From: Rhodospirillaceae bacterium
GTDB taxonomy: Bacteria; Pseudomonadota; Alphaproteobacteria; Rhodospirillales; UBA2165
Assembly (NCBI GenBank): GCA_018649725.1
Contig: JABIHH010000037.1
Coordinates: forward strand, 1 to 41,400
DNA: 41,400 nucleotides
Direction: 5' to 3'
The notes beneath the pieces were generated by a model, which ran no database searches, had not been told where the DNA came from, and saw only the letters and a program-made list of their open reading frames with translations. Made by a program: the position numbers and the translations under genes. Positions 7,186 to 17,500 of the stretch are shown here, one piece after another (within the stretch, counting starts at the first letter, position 1; the number at the start of each line of letters is the position of its first letter).

Positions 7186-8795
7186 TGGATGGCTCATCAG
7201 GTGACGCAAAAAAAGTCTTCAATGAATCTGGTATTGAAATTCAGCCAGTTTACGGTCCGGAAGATGTCGAAGAATCAGGTGGTATAGAATTTATTGGCGA
7301 ACCCGGTGAATATCCGTTCACCCGAGGTATCCATAGCGAGATGTATCGCAAGCGCCCTTGGACGATGCGGCAATATGCCGGCTTTGGTAATCCAGTTGAT
7401 ACCAATAAGCGTTTCAAATTTCTGATCGAGACCGGTAACACGGGACTAAACGTCGCCTTCGATCTGCCAACCCAAACCGGGCTCGACACCGATAATGTCT
7501 TGGCGGAAGGCGAAGTGGGCCGGGTCGGTATGGCCATCGACAGCATGCGTGATATGGAAATCGCGTTTGATGGTATTGATTTGGAAAAAATCACTGTTTC
7601 GCTAACCATCAACGGTTCAGCAGCCATATTGATTGCAATGTATTTGGCCATGGCTGAGAAGCGTGGCTACGATATTAAAAAACTACGTGGCACGGCGCAA
7701 AACGATATTCTGAAGGAGTTTATTGGTCGGGGCACATGGATTTTCCCGGTTGACGCTTCGGTCAAACTGGTTGGCGATACGATTGAGTATTGCGCAGAAC
7801 ATGCACCCAAATATTCGCCGGTCAGTGTTTGCGGATATCACATTCGGGAATCCGGTTGTAATCCTGCCGAAGAGATGGCTTACGCGTTCTGTATTGCCAA
7901 AGCCTATGCCCATGAAGTGATGAAACGCGGCCTGGATGTCGATGAATTCGCCGGGCGTTTATCTTATAACATTAATAGTTTCGGAAATATTTTTGAGCAG
8001 GTCGCTAAATATCGTGCTGGCCGAGGCCTGTGGGCTAAAATTGTCAAAGAAGATTTGAAAGCCAAGGACCCTAAATCGATGTGGCTACGCATGATCGCGG
8101 GCGGCGGCGGTGGTGGCCTGACATATGAGCAGCCGGAATTGAATATTGTCCGTGGCGCTTATTATGCCTTAATCAGTGCCCTGGCTGGTACTCAGACGAT
8201 GGCGTTGTGTTCCTTCGATGAGGCCTACACGATCCCAACCGAATATTCCGCGCGTATTTCGCTCCGCACCATGCAGATGCTAACCCATGAAATGGGGCTC
8301 TGCGAAACGGTCGATCCGATGGCAGGCTCCTATTATATGGAGACGCTGACCAACCAGATGCGCACCAAGATGGAAGAGCTCATGGCGGAAGTCGATGCTG
8401 AAGGTGGTATCGTCGAAATGGTTCGAGACGGACGGGTCCAGGCAAAAGTTTCGAAACAGGCTTATGATATGCAACTGAACATTGATTCAGGTGAATTCCC
8501 TAAAGTCGGCGTCAATTGTTTCCGTATTGATGAGGAAGAGGAGCGGGAAGTTGAGTTCCATTCATACAATACTAAGGATGCCGAACTTCAGAATGAAAGC
8601 TTGAAAAAAATACGTGCCTCGCGCGATCAAGGGGCCGTCGACAAATGTTTGGCTCAATTAAAGGCGGATGCCAAGGATGGTAAAAACGTCATGCCCGCCT
8701 TGGTCGAGGCCGTCAAAGTTTACGCCACAGTCGGCGAAATGACAGACACCATGGTCGAAATTTATGGCCGCTACGAAGAGCCGATCCGTTTTTAG
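7185..8795 (+). CDS. Catalytic large subunit of a divergent B12-dependent acyl-CoA mutase
   Basis: The 536 residues form the TIM-barrel subunit of a methylmalonyl-CoA-mutase-family enzyme whose B12 domain is encoded by the preceding gene. RPWTMRQYAGFG at 57-68 places Tyr64 at the position of Tyr89 of the Propionibacterium enzyme, and QNDILKEFIGR places Arg182 at Arg207, the residue that holds the substrate carboxylate. Isobutyryl- and hydroxyisobutyryl-CoA mutases lack this pair, so a malonyl/succinyl-type CoA ester is expected. In contrast, the loop usually reading like HTQTAG-TLT is a run of six glycines (306-311), and the near-invariant SLHTNS is TMALCS (338-343). This makes classical methylmalonyl-CoA doubtful as substrate. 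Confidence 0.9.
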   Translation: MDGSSGDAKKVFNESGIEIQPVYGPEDVEESGGIEFIGEPGEYPFTRGIHSEMYRKRPWTMRQYAGFGNPVDTNKRFKFLIETGNTGLNVAFDLPTQTGLDTDNVLAEGEVGRVGMAIDSMRDMEIAFDGIDLEKITVSLTINGSAAILIAMYLAMAEKRGYDIKKLRGTAQNDILKEFIGRGTWIFPVDASVKLVGDTIEYCAEHAPKYSPVSVCGYHIRESGCNPAEEMAYAFCIAKAYAHEVMKRGLDVDEFAGRLSYNINSFGNIFEQVAKYRAGRGLWAKIVKEDLKAKDPKSMWLRMIAGGGGGGLTYEQPELNIVRGAYYALISALAGTQTMALCSFDEAYTIPTEYSARISLRTMQMLTHEMGLCETVDPMAGSYYMETLTNQMRTKMEELMAEVDAEGGIVEMVRDGRVQAKVSKQAYDMQLNIDSGEFPKVGVNCFRIDEEEEREVEFHSYNTKDAELQNESLKKIRASRDQGAVDKCLAQLKADAKDGKNVMPALVEAVKVYATVGEMTDTMVEIYGRYEEPIRF

Positions 8796-8815
8796 GCTCG
8801 GCAAGAGGAAAGAAG

Positions 8816-9664
8816 ATGAACACTGTTGAAAATTATATAGCCCCTGGAAGTATCGAGGAAGCTGCGGCTGCCTTGGCGGCGGGGCCGGTGACGATTGTTG
8901 CCGGTGGCACGGATCTCATGCTGCAAACAGGGTCGGGGGCAATCGCTTACGCCAAGACCTTGATGAATGTGCGGCGGATTGCCGAAATGCAGGGTGTCTC
9001 GATTGACGGAGACACAATCCGCATTGGTGCTTTGACGACAATTACCGAGCTTAAGTCCGACGCGATTATCGCCGAGCATCTGCCGGTGGTGGCTGAGATG
9101 GCTGATAAGTTTGCCAGCGACCAAATCCGTAATGCGAGCACGATTGGCGGTAATATATGTAACGCGTCACCTGCTGGTGACGGCATTGTGCCGCTGATGA
9201 TGTATGGCGCCGACGTTGTTCTGGCCTCGGCTAAGGGTAATCGCAACGTCGCCCTCAGCGAGTTTTTCACTGGCCCCGGTAAAACCGTCAAAGCCGATAA
9301 TGAATTGTTGGTGGCCATTGAGATTGCCAAACCGGCAGCGGGTTTTAAAGGCGGCTTCGGCAAATTTGGCCCCCGCCCGGCACTTGAAATTGCCATGGCC
9401 TCGGTGGCGCTCGGCGGTGTTGTTAAAGACGGTGTGATCAGCAATGTCAGTGTTGCCTTTGGCGCGGTTGGCCCAACCCCGATGATGGGCGCTAAGACGA
9501 CCGCCTTGCTTGAAGGCAAAACCTTAAATGAAGAAACCATTTCTGCTGCCGGTGAAGCCGCCAGCGAAGAAGTTACGCCGATTGATGATGTGCGGGCCAG
9601 CGCGTGGTACCGCCGCCATCTCATCCGTGTTATGACCGAGGAGATTTTGAACGATGTCGGCTAA
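8816..9664 (+). CDS. FAD-binding medium subunit of a xanthine-dehydrogenase-family molybdenum hydroxylase
   Basis: The 282-residue protein matches the CoxM/medium subunit family: AGGTDLMLQ near residues 28-38 and TIGGNICNASPAGD near 115-128 are the two FAD pyrophosphate motifs. The length is that of ordinary medium subunits; the extra 4Fe-4S insertion of 4-hydroxybenzoyl-CoA reductase is absent. An AGAGGAAAG ribosome-binding site precedes the ATG. The gene overlaps the iron-sulfur subunit gene by 11 bases, giving the order medium-small-large. It transfers electrons from the 2Fe-2S clusters to an acceptor, probably in the cytoplasm since no signal peptide is seen. Confidence 0.92.
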   Translation: MNTVENYIAPGSIEEAAAALAAGPVTIVAGGTDLMLQTGSGAIAYAKTLMNVRRIAEMQGVSIDGDTIRIGALTTITELKSDAIIAEHLPVVAEMADKFASDQIRNASTIGGNICNASPAGDGIVPLMMYGADVVLASAKGNRNVALSEFFTGPGKTVKADNELLVAIEIAKPAAGFKGGFGKFGPRPALEIAMASVALGGVVKDGVISNVSVAFGAVGPTPMMGAKTTALLEGKTLNEETISAAGEAASEEVTPIDDVRASAWYRRHLIRVMTEEILNDVG

Positions 9665-10121
9665 AATTGATATTGAATTTACCGTCAATGGTGCGGTTAA
9701 GCAGGTCACTGTTCCAGCGACGGCTTCCGCTTTGGATATGTTGCGCGATCAGCTTGATCTTAAAGGCGCCAAAGAAGCCTGCGGCGAGGGTGAGTGCGGC
9801 GCCTGCACGGTGATTGTTGATGGTGTGTCGGTATGCTCGTGCTTATCTTACGCCGTTGATTTTGATGGCCGTAAAATTGAGACCATCGAAGGGGTGCAAA
9901 GTGATGAAGGGCTTGATCCAATTCAACAGGCTTTTGTCGATTATGGCGCTGTCCAATGCGGCTATTGCACGCCGGGCATGGTGATGCAGGTGAAGCACAC
10001 CCTTGATAAAAACCCCAATCCAACGAAGGAAGAAATCCAACGTGGTTTAGAAGGCAATGTTTGCCGTTGCACCGGTTACAGCAAAATAATCGATGCTGTT
10101 ACCGAAGTTGCAAGCAGTTGA
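9654..10121 (+). CDS. 2Fe-2S small subunit of the molybdenum hydroxylase
   Basis: The 155-residue protein carries both clusters of the xanthine dehydrogenase family. The plant-type cluster uses Cys43, Cys48, Cys51 and Cys63 (CGEGECGAC), and the second uses Cys102, Cys105, Cys137 and Cys139 (QCGYCTPGM and VCRCTGY). It lies between the FAD and molybdopterin subunit genes, overlapping the first. It passes electrons from the molybdenum site to FAD. Length and motifs are ordinary, so the call is firm, whereas the substrate depends on the large subunit. Confidence 0.95.
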   Translation: MSAKIDIEFTVNGAVKQVTVPATASALDMLRDQLDLKGAKEACGEGECGACTVIVDGVSVCSCLSYAVDFDGRKIETIEGVQSDEGLDPIQQAFVDYGAVQCGYCTPGMVMQVKHTLDKNPNPTKEEIQRGLEGNVCRCTGYSKIIDAVTEVASS

Positions 10122-10134
10122 GCGGAGACGGAAC

Positions 10135-12453
10135 ATGGATCAAATAGTCGAAAAACCAGACACTCTTATTGGCGCGGCCTTTCCTAAACCGGACGCGCCG
10201 GACAAAGTCGTCGGTAAGACAACCTATATCAACGATATGGTGCTGCCACGCATGTTGGTCGCCAAGATCAAGCGGACCGACCGGGTGCACGCTAAAATCC
10301 TGAGCGTTGATATCAGTGAAGCTGAAAAAGTGCCGGGCATTGTCGCCATTGCGACGGCTGAAAACTCGCCCAAAGGCCTGATCGGCGTCTTAAAAGACAA
10401 CCCACCGCTCAAAGGCGATAAAGTCCGTTGTATTCGGGACGAGATCGCCGGTGTCGCTGGTGAGACCGAAGAAGCTGTCAACCGCGCGCTTGAGCTTATC
10501 AAAGTAGAATATGAAGATTTGCCAACTGTGTTTGATCCGGAAGAAGCGCTTAAAGAAGGCGCTCCTCTGATCCATGAGGACAAGCCTGGCAATATCGGCC
10601 TGACCTTTGATTTTGAGCACGGCGACGTCAAAAAGGCTGAAGCCGAGTCCGATGTTGTGCTCGAGGAAAAATACGAACTTCATTACGTCACCCATACTTG
10701 CATGGGCCCCGGCTGCGTCATTGCCGATTTTGATACCCACGGCAAGCTGACGATCTATACCCAGACGCAGTATCCTTATAATTACAAGATGGATCTGGCC
10801 CCGGCGCTCGATATACCGGCGGGCGATATTCGGGTTATTCAGCCGCCTACCGGCGGGGCCTTTGGCTCTAAATTGGATGTCTATCCGTTTGAGCCGATCG
10901 CGGTCTATTTAGCCAAAATAGCACGCCGTCCGGTGAAATTGTTTTTCTCGCGGGAAGAAGAGTTCATCGCCTCACCAACACGTCAGCCGGCGCGGGTCTA
11001 TATCAAGCAAGGTGCTAAAAAAGACGGCACGATCACTTTCCGCGACGTTCAAGTCTACCTCAACAATGGTGGTTATACGTCCTGGGGCGCGACCATTCCT
11101 GCTGTGATGATGCGGACCATGACCGGCCATTTCCGAATTCCAAATGTTGAGTTTCATTCGGTAGCACCTTACACCAACAACCCGTTTGCCGGATCCTTTA
11201 GGGGCTATGGCAATGTTCAGGCGACCTATGTGACGGCGACCTTGATGGATAAGATGGCCGAAGAGTTGGGCATGGATCCGATCGAATTCCGGCTCAAAAA
11301 TGCGCAAGAGCCAGGTGAGCGCACACCGCAAAATAGCTTGCTGAAAAATGCTGCTTTGGCGGATTGCATCAAAATCTCTGCTGAGAAAACTGATTTCTTG
11401 AAAAAGCATGCAGAGTATACCGAAGCCCGCAAGACGCCGGGGCGTATTCGCCAAGGTATTGGTATTGCGACATCGGTCCACAACGCAGGCGGTGCCAAAA
11501 TCCATAAAAGTGATGGCTGCGGCACGATCTTAACGATGGATGATTATGGCCGGGCAACAGTGATCACCGGTGCTTCTGAAATTGGCCAAGGTATTGATGC
11601 GGTGATCACGCAATTGGTTAGCGAGGAGCTTGGTATTCCACCCTCTGACGTCCTCATTGCCAATGATGATTCCGCGATCGGCCCGTGGGATGTTGGTGTG
11701 CATGCCAGCCGGACGACCTTTATTGCTGGTAATTCGGCACGCAACGCCGCGGTTAAAGCCAAGCAGCAGATCCTTGCTGCCGCTGCGCGTCAATCAAATG
11801 TCAGCGCTGATAAGCTTGAACTTCGGGGCGGCCATGTTGTGCAAAAAGACAATGGCGTTTCGGTCACCAAACTAGACCGTTTGATCCGCGCGATGCATTT
11901 CGCCGGTGAAGATGCGGAACTTGTCATGGTCTCTGAATATTACGAGCCGCCGAGCGAGCTAGAGGATAAAAACCACGTCGGCGATATCTCTGCTGCTTAT
12001 GCCCATGGTGCCTACATTACGGAGCTTGAAGTGGATACGCTGACCGGCGGCGTAAAATTGCATAAAATTACAGCCGTCCAGGATGTCGGCAAGGTGATCA
12101 ACAAGCTTGGCATCGAAGGTCAAATGGAGGGCGGTATCGCGCAAGGTATCGGCTATGGCCTGTCGGAAGAACTGATCATTGAAGAAGGCATTGTCAAAAA
12201 TCCGAACTTCCGCGACTACAAAGTTGTCACGGCGCCGGAGATGCCCGAGATCGAGTGTCACTTTATTGAAGATGATGAGGAGACCGGACCCTTTGGTGCG
12301 AAAGGCATCTCCGAACTGCCCTGTATCATTCCAGGCGCGTCCATTGCTAACGCGGTCTATAACGCGATCGGTGTGCGCTTTGATAACCCACCCATCACAC
12401 CTGAGAAAATCGTCCGCGCGCTGCATGGCGGCAAAGCGGAGGCGGCTGAGTGA
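10135..12453 (+). CDS. Molybdopterin large subunit of a xanthine-dehydrogenase-family hydroxylase
   Basis: From the ATG at 10135, with GGAGACGG upstream, the product has 772 residues. It has the molybdopterin-binding [17 protein letters not shown] and GAKGISELP motifs; the Glu in the last is the catalytic base of the family. The active-site loop reads [11 protein letters not shown]. Form I CO dehydrogenase has AYXCSFR there, so this is not a CO dehydrogenase. The loop resembles that of xanthine dehydrogenase and 4-hydroxybenzoyl-CoA reductase. The most likely role is hydroxylation of a heterocyclic or aromatic/CoA substrate feeding this operon. The stop codon overlaps the GTG start of the CoA-transferase gene. 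Confidence 0.9.
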   Translation: MDQIVEKPDTLIGAAFPKPDAPDKVVGKTTYINDMVLPRMLVAKIKRTDRVHAKILSVDISEAEKVPGIVAIATAENSPKGLIGVLKDNPPLKGDKVRCIRDEIAGVAGETEEAVNRALELIKVEYEDLPTVFDPEEALKEGAPLIHEDKPGNIGLTFDFEHGDVKKAEAESDVVLEEKYELHYVTHTCMGPGCVIADFDTHGKLTIYTQTQYPYNYKMDLAPALDIPAGDIRVIQPPTGGAFGSKLDVYPFEPIAVYLAKIARRPVKLFFSREEEFIASPTRQPARVYIKQGAKKDGTITFRDVQVYLNNGGYTSWGATIPAVMMRTMTGHFRIPNVEFHSVAPYTNNPFAGSFRGYGNVQATYVTATLMDKMAEELGMDPIEFRLKNAQEPGERTPQNSLLKNAALADCIKISAEKTDFLKKHAEYTEARKTPGRIRQGIGIATSVHNAGGAKIHKSDGCGTILTMDDYGRATVITGASEIGQGIDAVITQLVSEELGIPPSDVLIANDDSAIGPWDVGVHASRTTFIAGNSARNAAVKAKQQILAAAARQSNVSADKLELRGGHVVQKDNGVSVTKLDRLIRAMHFAGEDAELVMVSEYYEPPSELEDKNHVGDISAAYAHGAYITELEVDTLTGGVKLHKITAVQDVGKVINKLGIEGQMEGGIAQGIGYGLSEELIIEEGIVKNPNFRDYKVVTAPEMPEIECHFIEDDEETGPFGAKGISELPCIIPGASIANAVYNAIGVRFDNPPITPEKIVRALHGGKAEAAE

Positions 12454-13643
12454 AACCTCGCACCGTCCTCTCAATGGAGCAGGCGCTGTCGCTCCCTTCA
12501 GCGACGTTGCGTTTTGCCCAACTCGGCTGGCGGGTCATTCGCGTTGAAGCGGTGACGTCCGGCAAAGGAAATCCGGGCGATCCCAATCGCTATATCGGCA
12601 GCAAAGTCGCCGACGAAGATCGCCACTCTTATTTCATCGCGCCGAATGTTGGCAAAGAAGCCATCGCGCTCAATTTGAAAGAGCAAGAAGGTCAGGACGC
12701 CCTTAAGCGCATTATCAAGGAACTCGACGTTGATATTTTCTGCTGCAACACGGTACCGAGCCGCTATGAAAGCCTCGGCATTGATTACGAGACGCTTTCA
12801 GCCGTAAAGCCCGATCTGATCTGGGCTGGCATTTCGGCATTGGGTCCAGAGTTCCCAAATGTGCCGGGCTATGATCCGGTAATCCAGGCATTGGCGGGCT
12901 ACATGGAGTTGACCGGCGATCCTGACGGCAATCCAACCTTATCTGGTATTCCCTTGGTGGATCTCAAAGCCGGTGACGAGGTTTTTGCCGGCGTGTGTCT
13001 CGCTTTGGCAGAGCGCGCCGAGACCGGCCAGGGCAAGCGCATCGATGTCTCAATGTTCCAGGCTGCCGCTTCGTGGCTGATCACGACCTTGCCGCTGATT
13101 GATTTCGGCTGTGACTATTCCGAGATCACGCGATCGGGTAACGAGCACCGCAAGTTCATCCCAACCAATGCCTATAAATCCAAAGACGGCTTTATCTTCA
13201 TGGCGCAAGGCAGTGACGTGCAGTGGCAGCGCTTTATCGCCATTCCTAAATTTGCCTCGCTCGAAAGCGATGATCGCCTCACGAATAACGGCCGATTGGC
13301 AAATCGCGAACAGCTACAAAAAGACATCGCCGATATTATGGCCAATTTTGAAACGTCTGAGCTCGCCAAAGATCTTCGCGGTGCGACGATTCCTTGTGCT
13401 CCGATTTGCACGATCCCACAAGTGATTGAGCGCGAAGAACTTAATGGCAAGCTGACAACCACAACCTCGCTTGATGGCAAAACCATTCGCATGCAGCCAA
13501 TGGCGGTCGATCAGCCGGAAGGTCAAATGAAACTCTCCTTCCCGCCTAAATATGGCGAGCAAACCGAAAAAGTATTAAGTGAAGCCGGCTATTCAAAAGA
13601 AGATATGGACCAGTTAGGCCAAACCAACATTATTCCCAGTTAA
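12450..13643 (+). CDS. Class III CoA-transferase (CaiB/BaiF family)
   Basis: The 397-residue protein has the family pattern [11 protein letters not shown] near 25-35, the helix-forming [14 protein letters not shown] near 75-88, and the catalytic Asp171 within [14 protein letters not shown]. Class III enzymes move CoA between acyl groups through an enzyme-bound aspartyl thioester. The N-terminus is shorter than usual and lacks the typical GIRVLDLS opening, so a GTG start at 12450 that overlaps the previous stop is preferred, with ATG at 12474 as alternative. Its position suggests CoA activation or recycling for the dicarboxylic intermediates of this operon. The donor and acceptor are unknown. 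Confidence 0.88.
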   Translation: MKPRTVLSMEQALSLPSATLRFAQLGWRVIRVEAVTSGKGNPGDPNRYIGSKVADEDRHSYFIAPNVGKEAIALNLKEQEGQDALKRIIKELDVDIFCCNTVPSRYESLGIDYETLSAVKPDLIWAGISALGPEFPNVPGYDPVIQALAGYMELTGDPDGNPTLSGIPLVDLKAGDEVFAGVCLALAERAETGQGKRIDVSMFQAAASWLITTLPLIDFGCDYSEITRSGNEHRKFIPTNAYKSKDGFIFMAQGSDVQWQRFIAIPKFASLESDDRLTNNGRLANREQLQKDIADIMANFETSELAKDLRGATIPCAPICTIPQVIEREELNGKLTTTTSLDGKTIRMQPMAVDQPEGQMKLSFPPKYGEQTEKVLSEAGYSKEDMDQLGQTNIIPS

Positions 13644-13662
13644 ATTTAAAGAGGAAATTACG

Positions 13663-14493
13663 ATGAGTAACAAACTAGAAAATAAGATCGCGCTAATAAC
13701 CGGTGCCGGACGTGGTATCGGTCAAGCCATCGCCTGCAAGCTCGCCAGTGAAGGCGCGAATTTGGTGATCAATGATTTGACCGAAGAGCCGGCGCTTGAA
13801 ACTAAGAAATTAGTGGAAGATATGGGCCGCGAATGCGAGATCGTGGTCGGTGATGTGACCGCGCCAGATTTCGGCGATAATTTTATCAAAGCCGCGGTCG
13901 ACCGCTTTGGCACCATTGATATCATTGTTAATAATGCCGGTTATGCCTGGGATGCGATCATCCAAAAGATGACGGATGAACAGTTCCAAGCCATGATGGA
14001 TGTCCATGTTACGGCACCTTTCAGAATATTGCGCGCGGCCTCCGAAGTTATTCGCCCAGCTGCAAAGGCGGAAAATGAGGCCGGTACGCCGGTCCACCGT
14101 AAAGTCGTCAATATCTCTTCCATTTCCGGACTTTACGGAAATCCTGGTCAGATCGCTTATTCATCGGCCAAGGCTGCGCTGATCGGTATGACCCGGACCA
14201 TGTGCAAAGAATGGGGGCGTTACAACGTCAATGTAAATTGTGTGACTTTTGGCTTTATTAAAACCCGCATGACCGGCGAACTTGGCTCACCTGAAACCAA
14301 GGCGCAGATTGGTGATCGTGAAATTACCATGGGCATTCACCCCGATATGGCCAAAGGCATGGAAAGCATAATTCCACTTGGCCGTGGTGCGACACCTGAA
14401 GAAGCAGCCGATGCTGTCTATTTGTTCTGCATTCCAGAATCAAATTACATCAGCGGTCAGATTGTCCTGGCTGGAGGCGGCCTCATCATCTAA
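13663..14493 (+). CDS. Short-chain dehydrogenase/reductase (FabG-like)
   Basis: The 276-residue protein is a classical SDR with the cofactor motif TGAGRGIG (13-20), an NNAG element near 90-93, Ser152/153 in NISSISG and the catalytic pair Tyr166/Lys170 in AYSSAKAAL. The Asp at the end of the second strand (IND, about 36-38) favours NAD(H) over NADP(H). A likely job in this operon is oxidation of the hydroxyacyl-CoA formed by the MaoC pair. An extra 10-15 residues around 130-145 carry charged residues and are slightly unusual for FabG. The substrate is not evident. Confidence 0.9.
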   Translation: MSNKLENKIALITGAGRGIGQAIACKLASEGANLVINDLTEEPALETKKLVEDMGRECEIVVGDVTAPDFGDNFIKAAVDRFGTIDIIVNNAGYAWDAIIQKMTDEQFQAMMDVHVTAPFRILRAASEVIRPAAKAENEAGTPVHRKVVNISSISGLYGNPGQIAYSSAKAALIGMTRTMCKEWGRYNVNVNCVTFGFIKTRMTGELGSPETKAQIGDREITMGIHPDMAKGMESIIPLGRGATPEEAADAVYLFCIPESNYISGQIVLAGGGLII

Positions 14494-14511
14494 CTGCCGG
14501 AATACATTGCA

Positions 14512-17500
14512 ATGGACGAGCAAGTCACAAAACCCGCTGTCTCGCTAGATGACAGGTATAGCCTTCCTTCGGGCAAGGCCTATATGAGTGGTACGCAGAC
14601 CTTGCTCCGTCTGTTGTTGGAACAAGCCAGGCGGGATCAGGCAGCAGGCCTCAAGACCGCCGGCTTTGTCTCCGGCTATCGCGGCTCGCCTTTGGGGGGC
14701 TTCGATTTAGCGCTCTGGAAAGCGCAGGATTTCCTCAAAAAAGACAACATCCATTTTCAGCCCGGCCTCAATGAAGACTTGGCAGTGACAGCTGTCTGGG
14801 GCTCACAGCAAACCGATATCTTTGGTTCTCAGAAATACGATGGCGTTTTTGGTATGTGGTACGGCAAGCTGCCGGGCCTGGATCGTTCGGGCGATGCCAT
14901 GAAGCACGCCCATATGAACGGCATCTCAAGGCATGGTGGCGTGTTGGCGGTCAGCGGTGATGACCCGGCGATGTCGTCCACATCAGTCGCGGGCCAAAGC
15001 GAGCACACCTTCGCCTCCTATATGATGCCGGTGATCTATCCATCTAATCTTGAAGATATTTTGCGCATGGGTTTGCTGGGCTATGGTTTGTCTCGCTATT
15101 CCGGCAATTGGGTGGGCTTGAAAACCATTTCGGATATTGCCGAAACCTCGGCCTCGGTTGAGCTCGGTAGAGCCGTGCCCGAATTTAAGCTGCCGGATAA
15201 TCACGGCGACATTTGGGAACAAGTTATCGGGCGCTGGCCGGATGACCGCTTTAGCCAGGATATCCGCCTGCAAGAGGTGAGGTTGCCCGCAGCTGTCGCC
15301 TTTGCCCGCGCGAACAGCTTCGATGAAGTCGTTGTCTCGTCGCCCAAACCGCGGATCGGCATTGTCGCTGCTGGCAAGCCCTATCTTGATCTGCGCCAAG
15401 CCTTGGATGACCTCGGCATTACTAACGAAGTCGCCGCTGAGATCGGCCTCACGGTTTATAAGCCAGGGTTGATCTGGCCGATTGAGCCTGAAGGCATGAC
15501 AGCCTTTGCACGCGGGCTCGAAGAAGTGATTGTTGTCGAAGAACGCCGCGCCTTTATGGAAACCCAGCTCAAAGAGCTTGCCTACAATTGGGAGGCGGGA
15601 TTGCGGCCACGCATTCTTGGCAAGGCTGATGAGATTGGCCAGCCCCTCATTCCATCGACCGGGGTTATTTCGGCGGCACTGCTCGCCAAAGTGATCGGTC
15701 GCCGATTGCAAAAAATAACCAATCATCCGGCGATAGCAAAAAACCTGGCTGAAAGTGATACCCGCACGCAACAAGCTGTCGTGCAACCGAGCTCCGATTT
15801 CCGCGTGCCGCATTTTTGTCCGGGCTGTCCGCACAATCGCGGTACCTCGACACCGGAAGGCAGCGCGGCGATGGCCGGTATCGGCTGCCATTCCTTGGCG
15901 ATGTGGATGCCGGGCAATGATACGGTGACCTTTACCCATATGGGCGCTGAAGGCGCGAACTGGATCGGTGCATCGGCTTTCGTTGACCGCGACCACATGT
16001 TCCAGAATATAGGCGATGGCACCTATGCCCATTCAGGCTCGCTCGCTATTCGAGCGGCCCATGCGGCAGGCTGCAATATGACTTATAAGATTCTCTACAA
16101 TGATGCCGTCGCCATGACGGGCGGCCAGCCGGTAGAAGGCCACGCCAGTGTTCTTGATATCGCCAAGCAGATGCAAGCCGAAGGCATTGGCAAGGTCGCT
16201 GTCGTGGCGGACGACCTGAAAAAATATAAAGATTACGGCCCGGATTATAAATTCCCGGCGGGTATCGAGCTATACGGCCGTGAAGAAATGACATCGGTGA
16301 TGAAGGCGTGTCGCGACTGGCCGGGTGTTTCCGTGCTGATTTATGATCAGGTCTGTGCGACTGAACGCCGCCGCCGCCGGAAGCGGGGTCTGATGCCGCC
16401 TGCCACAAAACGCGTCGTCATCAATGAGCGGGTGTGTGAGGGCTGCAGTGACTGCTCGTCGCAATCAAAATGCGCGGCCATTCGACCGCTGGCAACGCCG
16501 CTTGGCATCAAGCGCCAAATCGATCAATCTGGCTGCAATATGGATTTGCTCTGCCTTGAGGGGTTTTGCCCGGCGATGGTAACAGTGGAGGGCGGTGAGC
16601 TTCGCAAACCAGCCGTCCCGGAAGCTGGATCCGATTTAAACATCACTGTACCCGATCCGGTGCAAAAGCCCCTGACCGGAAGCTATGACATATTGATCGC
16701 TGGCGTGGGTGGCACCGGCCTTATCACAATCGGAAATTTGCTCGGCATGGCGGCGCATCTTGAAGGCAAGGAATGCTCGGTCTTGGATAATACCGGTATT
16801 GCCCGGATGGGCGGTGCGGTGACAACCCATGTGCGGTTGGGAGAGCCGGGGATAAACCTCAACGCGTCCAGGATTGAAAATCTTGCCGCTAAGGCTTTGC
16901 TTGGTAGCGACCTTGTGGTCTCCGCCAGTATGGAAGTTTTGCCGCGCATCGGCGATGAACAAACCACCGCCATTCTCAACACTTATATCGCGCCGACCGC
17001 TGATCAGGCGGAAAATCCTGAGCTTTCGGTCAATGTTGATGCCTTGGTCGAAAAAGTCACCAGCCGGGTTGGAGAAAATTCGGTGACCCTTGATGCAACC
17101 GAGCTGGCCTCGTCTTTGATGGGCAATAAAATTTTTGCTAATATTTTGATGCTCGGGATTGCTTTTCAAAAGGGCCTGATCCCGCTCGATATCACTTCCA
17201 TTCATCAGGCGATCGAATTAAATGCCAGCGCGGTTGAAGAAAACTTAACCGCCTTTGAGTGGGGGCGTCGCTATGCTGTTGATGCGGAGGCTGTTGCTGC
17301 CTTTGCCGGTTTGGCAGAAACAGCGCCGTATTCGCTCGAGCAAAAAATCTCAGAACGGACCGATGATCTGGCGAAATATCAAAATACCGCTTACGCCAAG
17401 CGCTACACTGATTTAATCGCCAAAGTGCGCGATGCAGATAAAGATCAAAATTCGGCGGCGCTTAGCAAAGCCGTGGCTGATAATTATTATAAATTGCTCG

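Noticed and set aside
7185..8795. Isobutyryl-CoA or 2-hydroxyisobutyryl-CoA mutase
   Set aside because: The split architecture fits, but Tyr64 and Arg182 are the carboxylate-binding type and not the residues of those enzymes.
8816..12453. Aerobic CO dehydrogenase (coxMSL)
   Set aside because: Gene order fits, but the large subunit lacks the AYXCSFR loop with the Cys that binds copper and has AGSFRGYG instead.
14983..16032. 349-residue reading frame on the minus strand
   Set aside because: It lies within the fused indolepyruvate oxidoreductase gene and has no recognisable domain.
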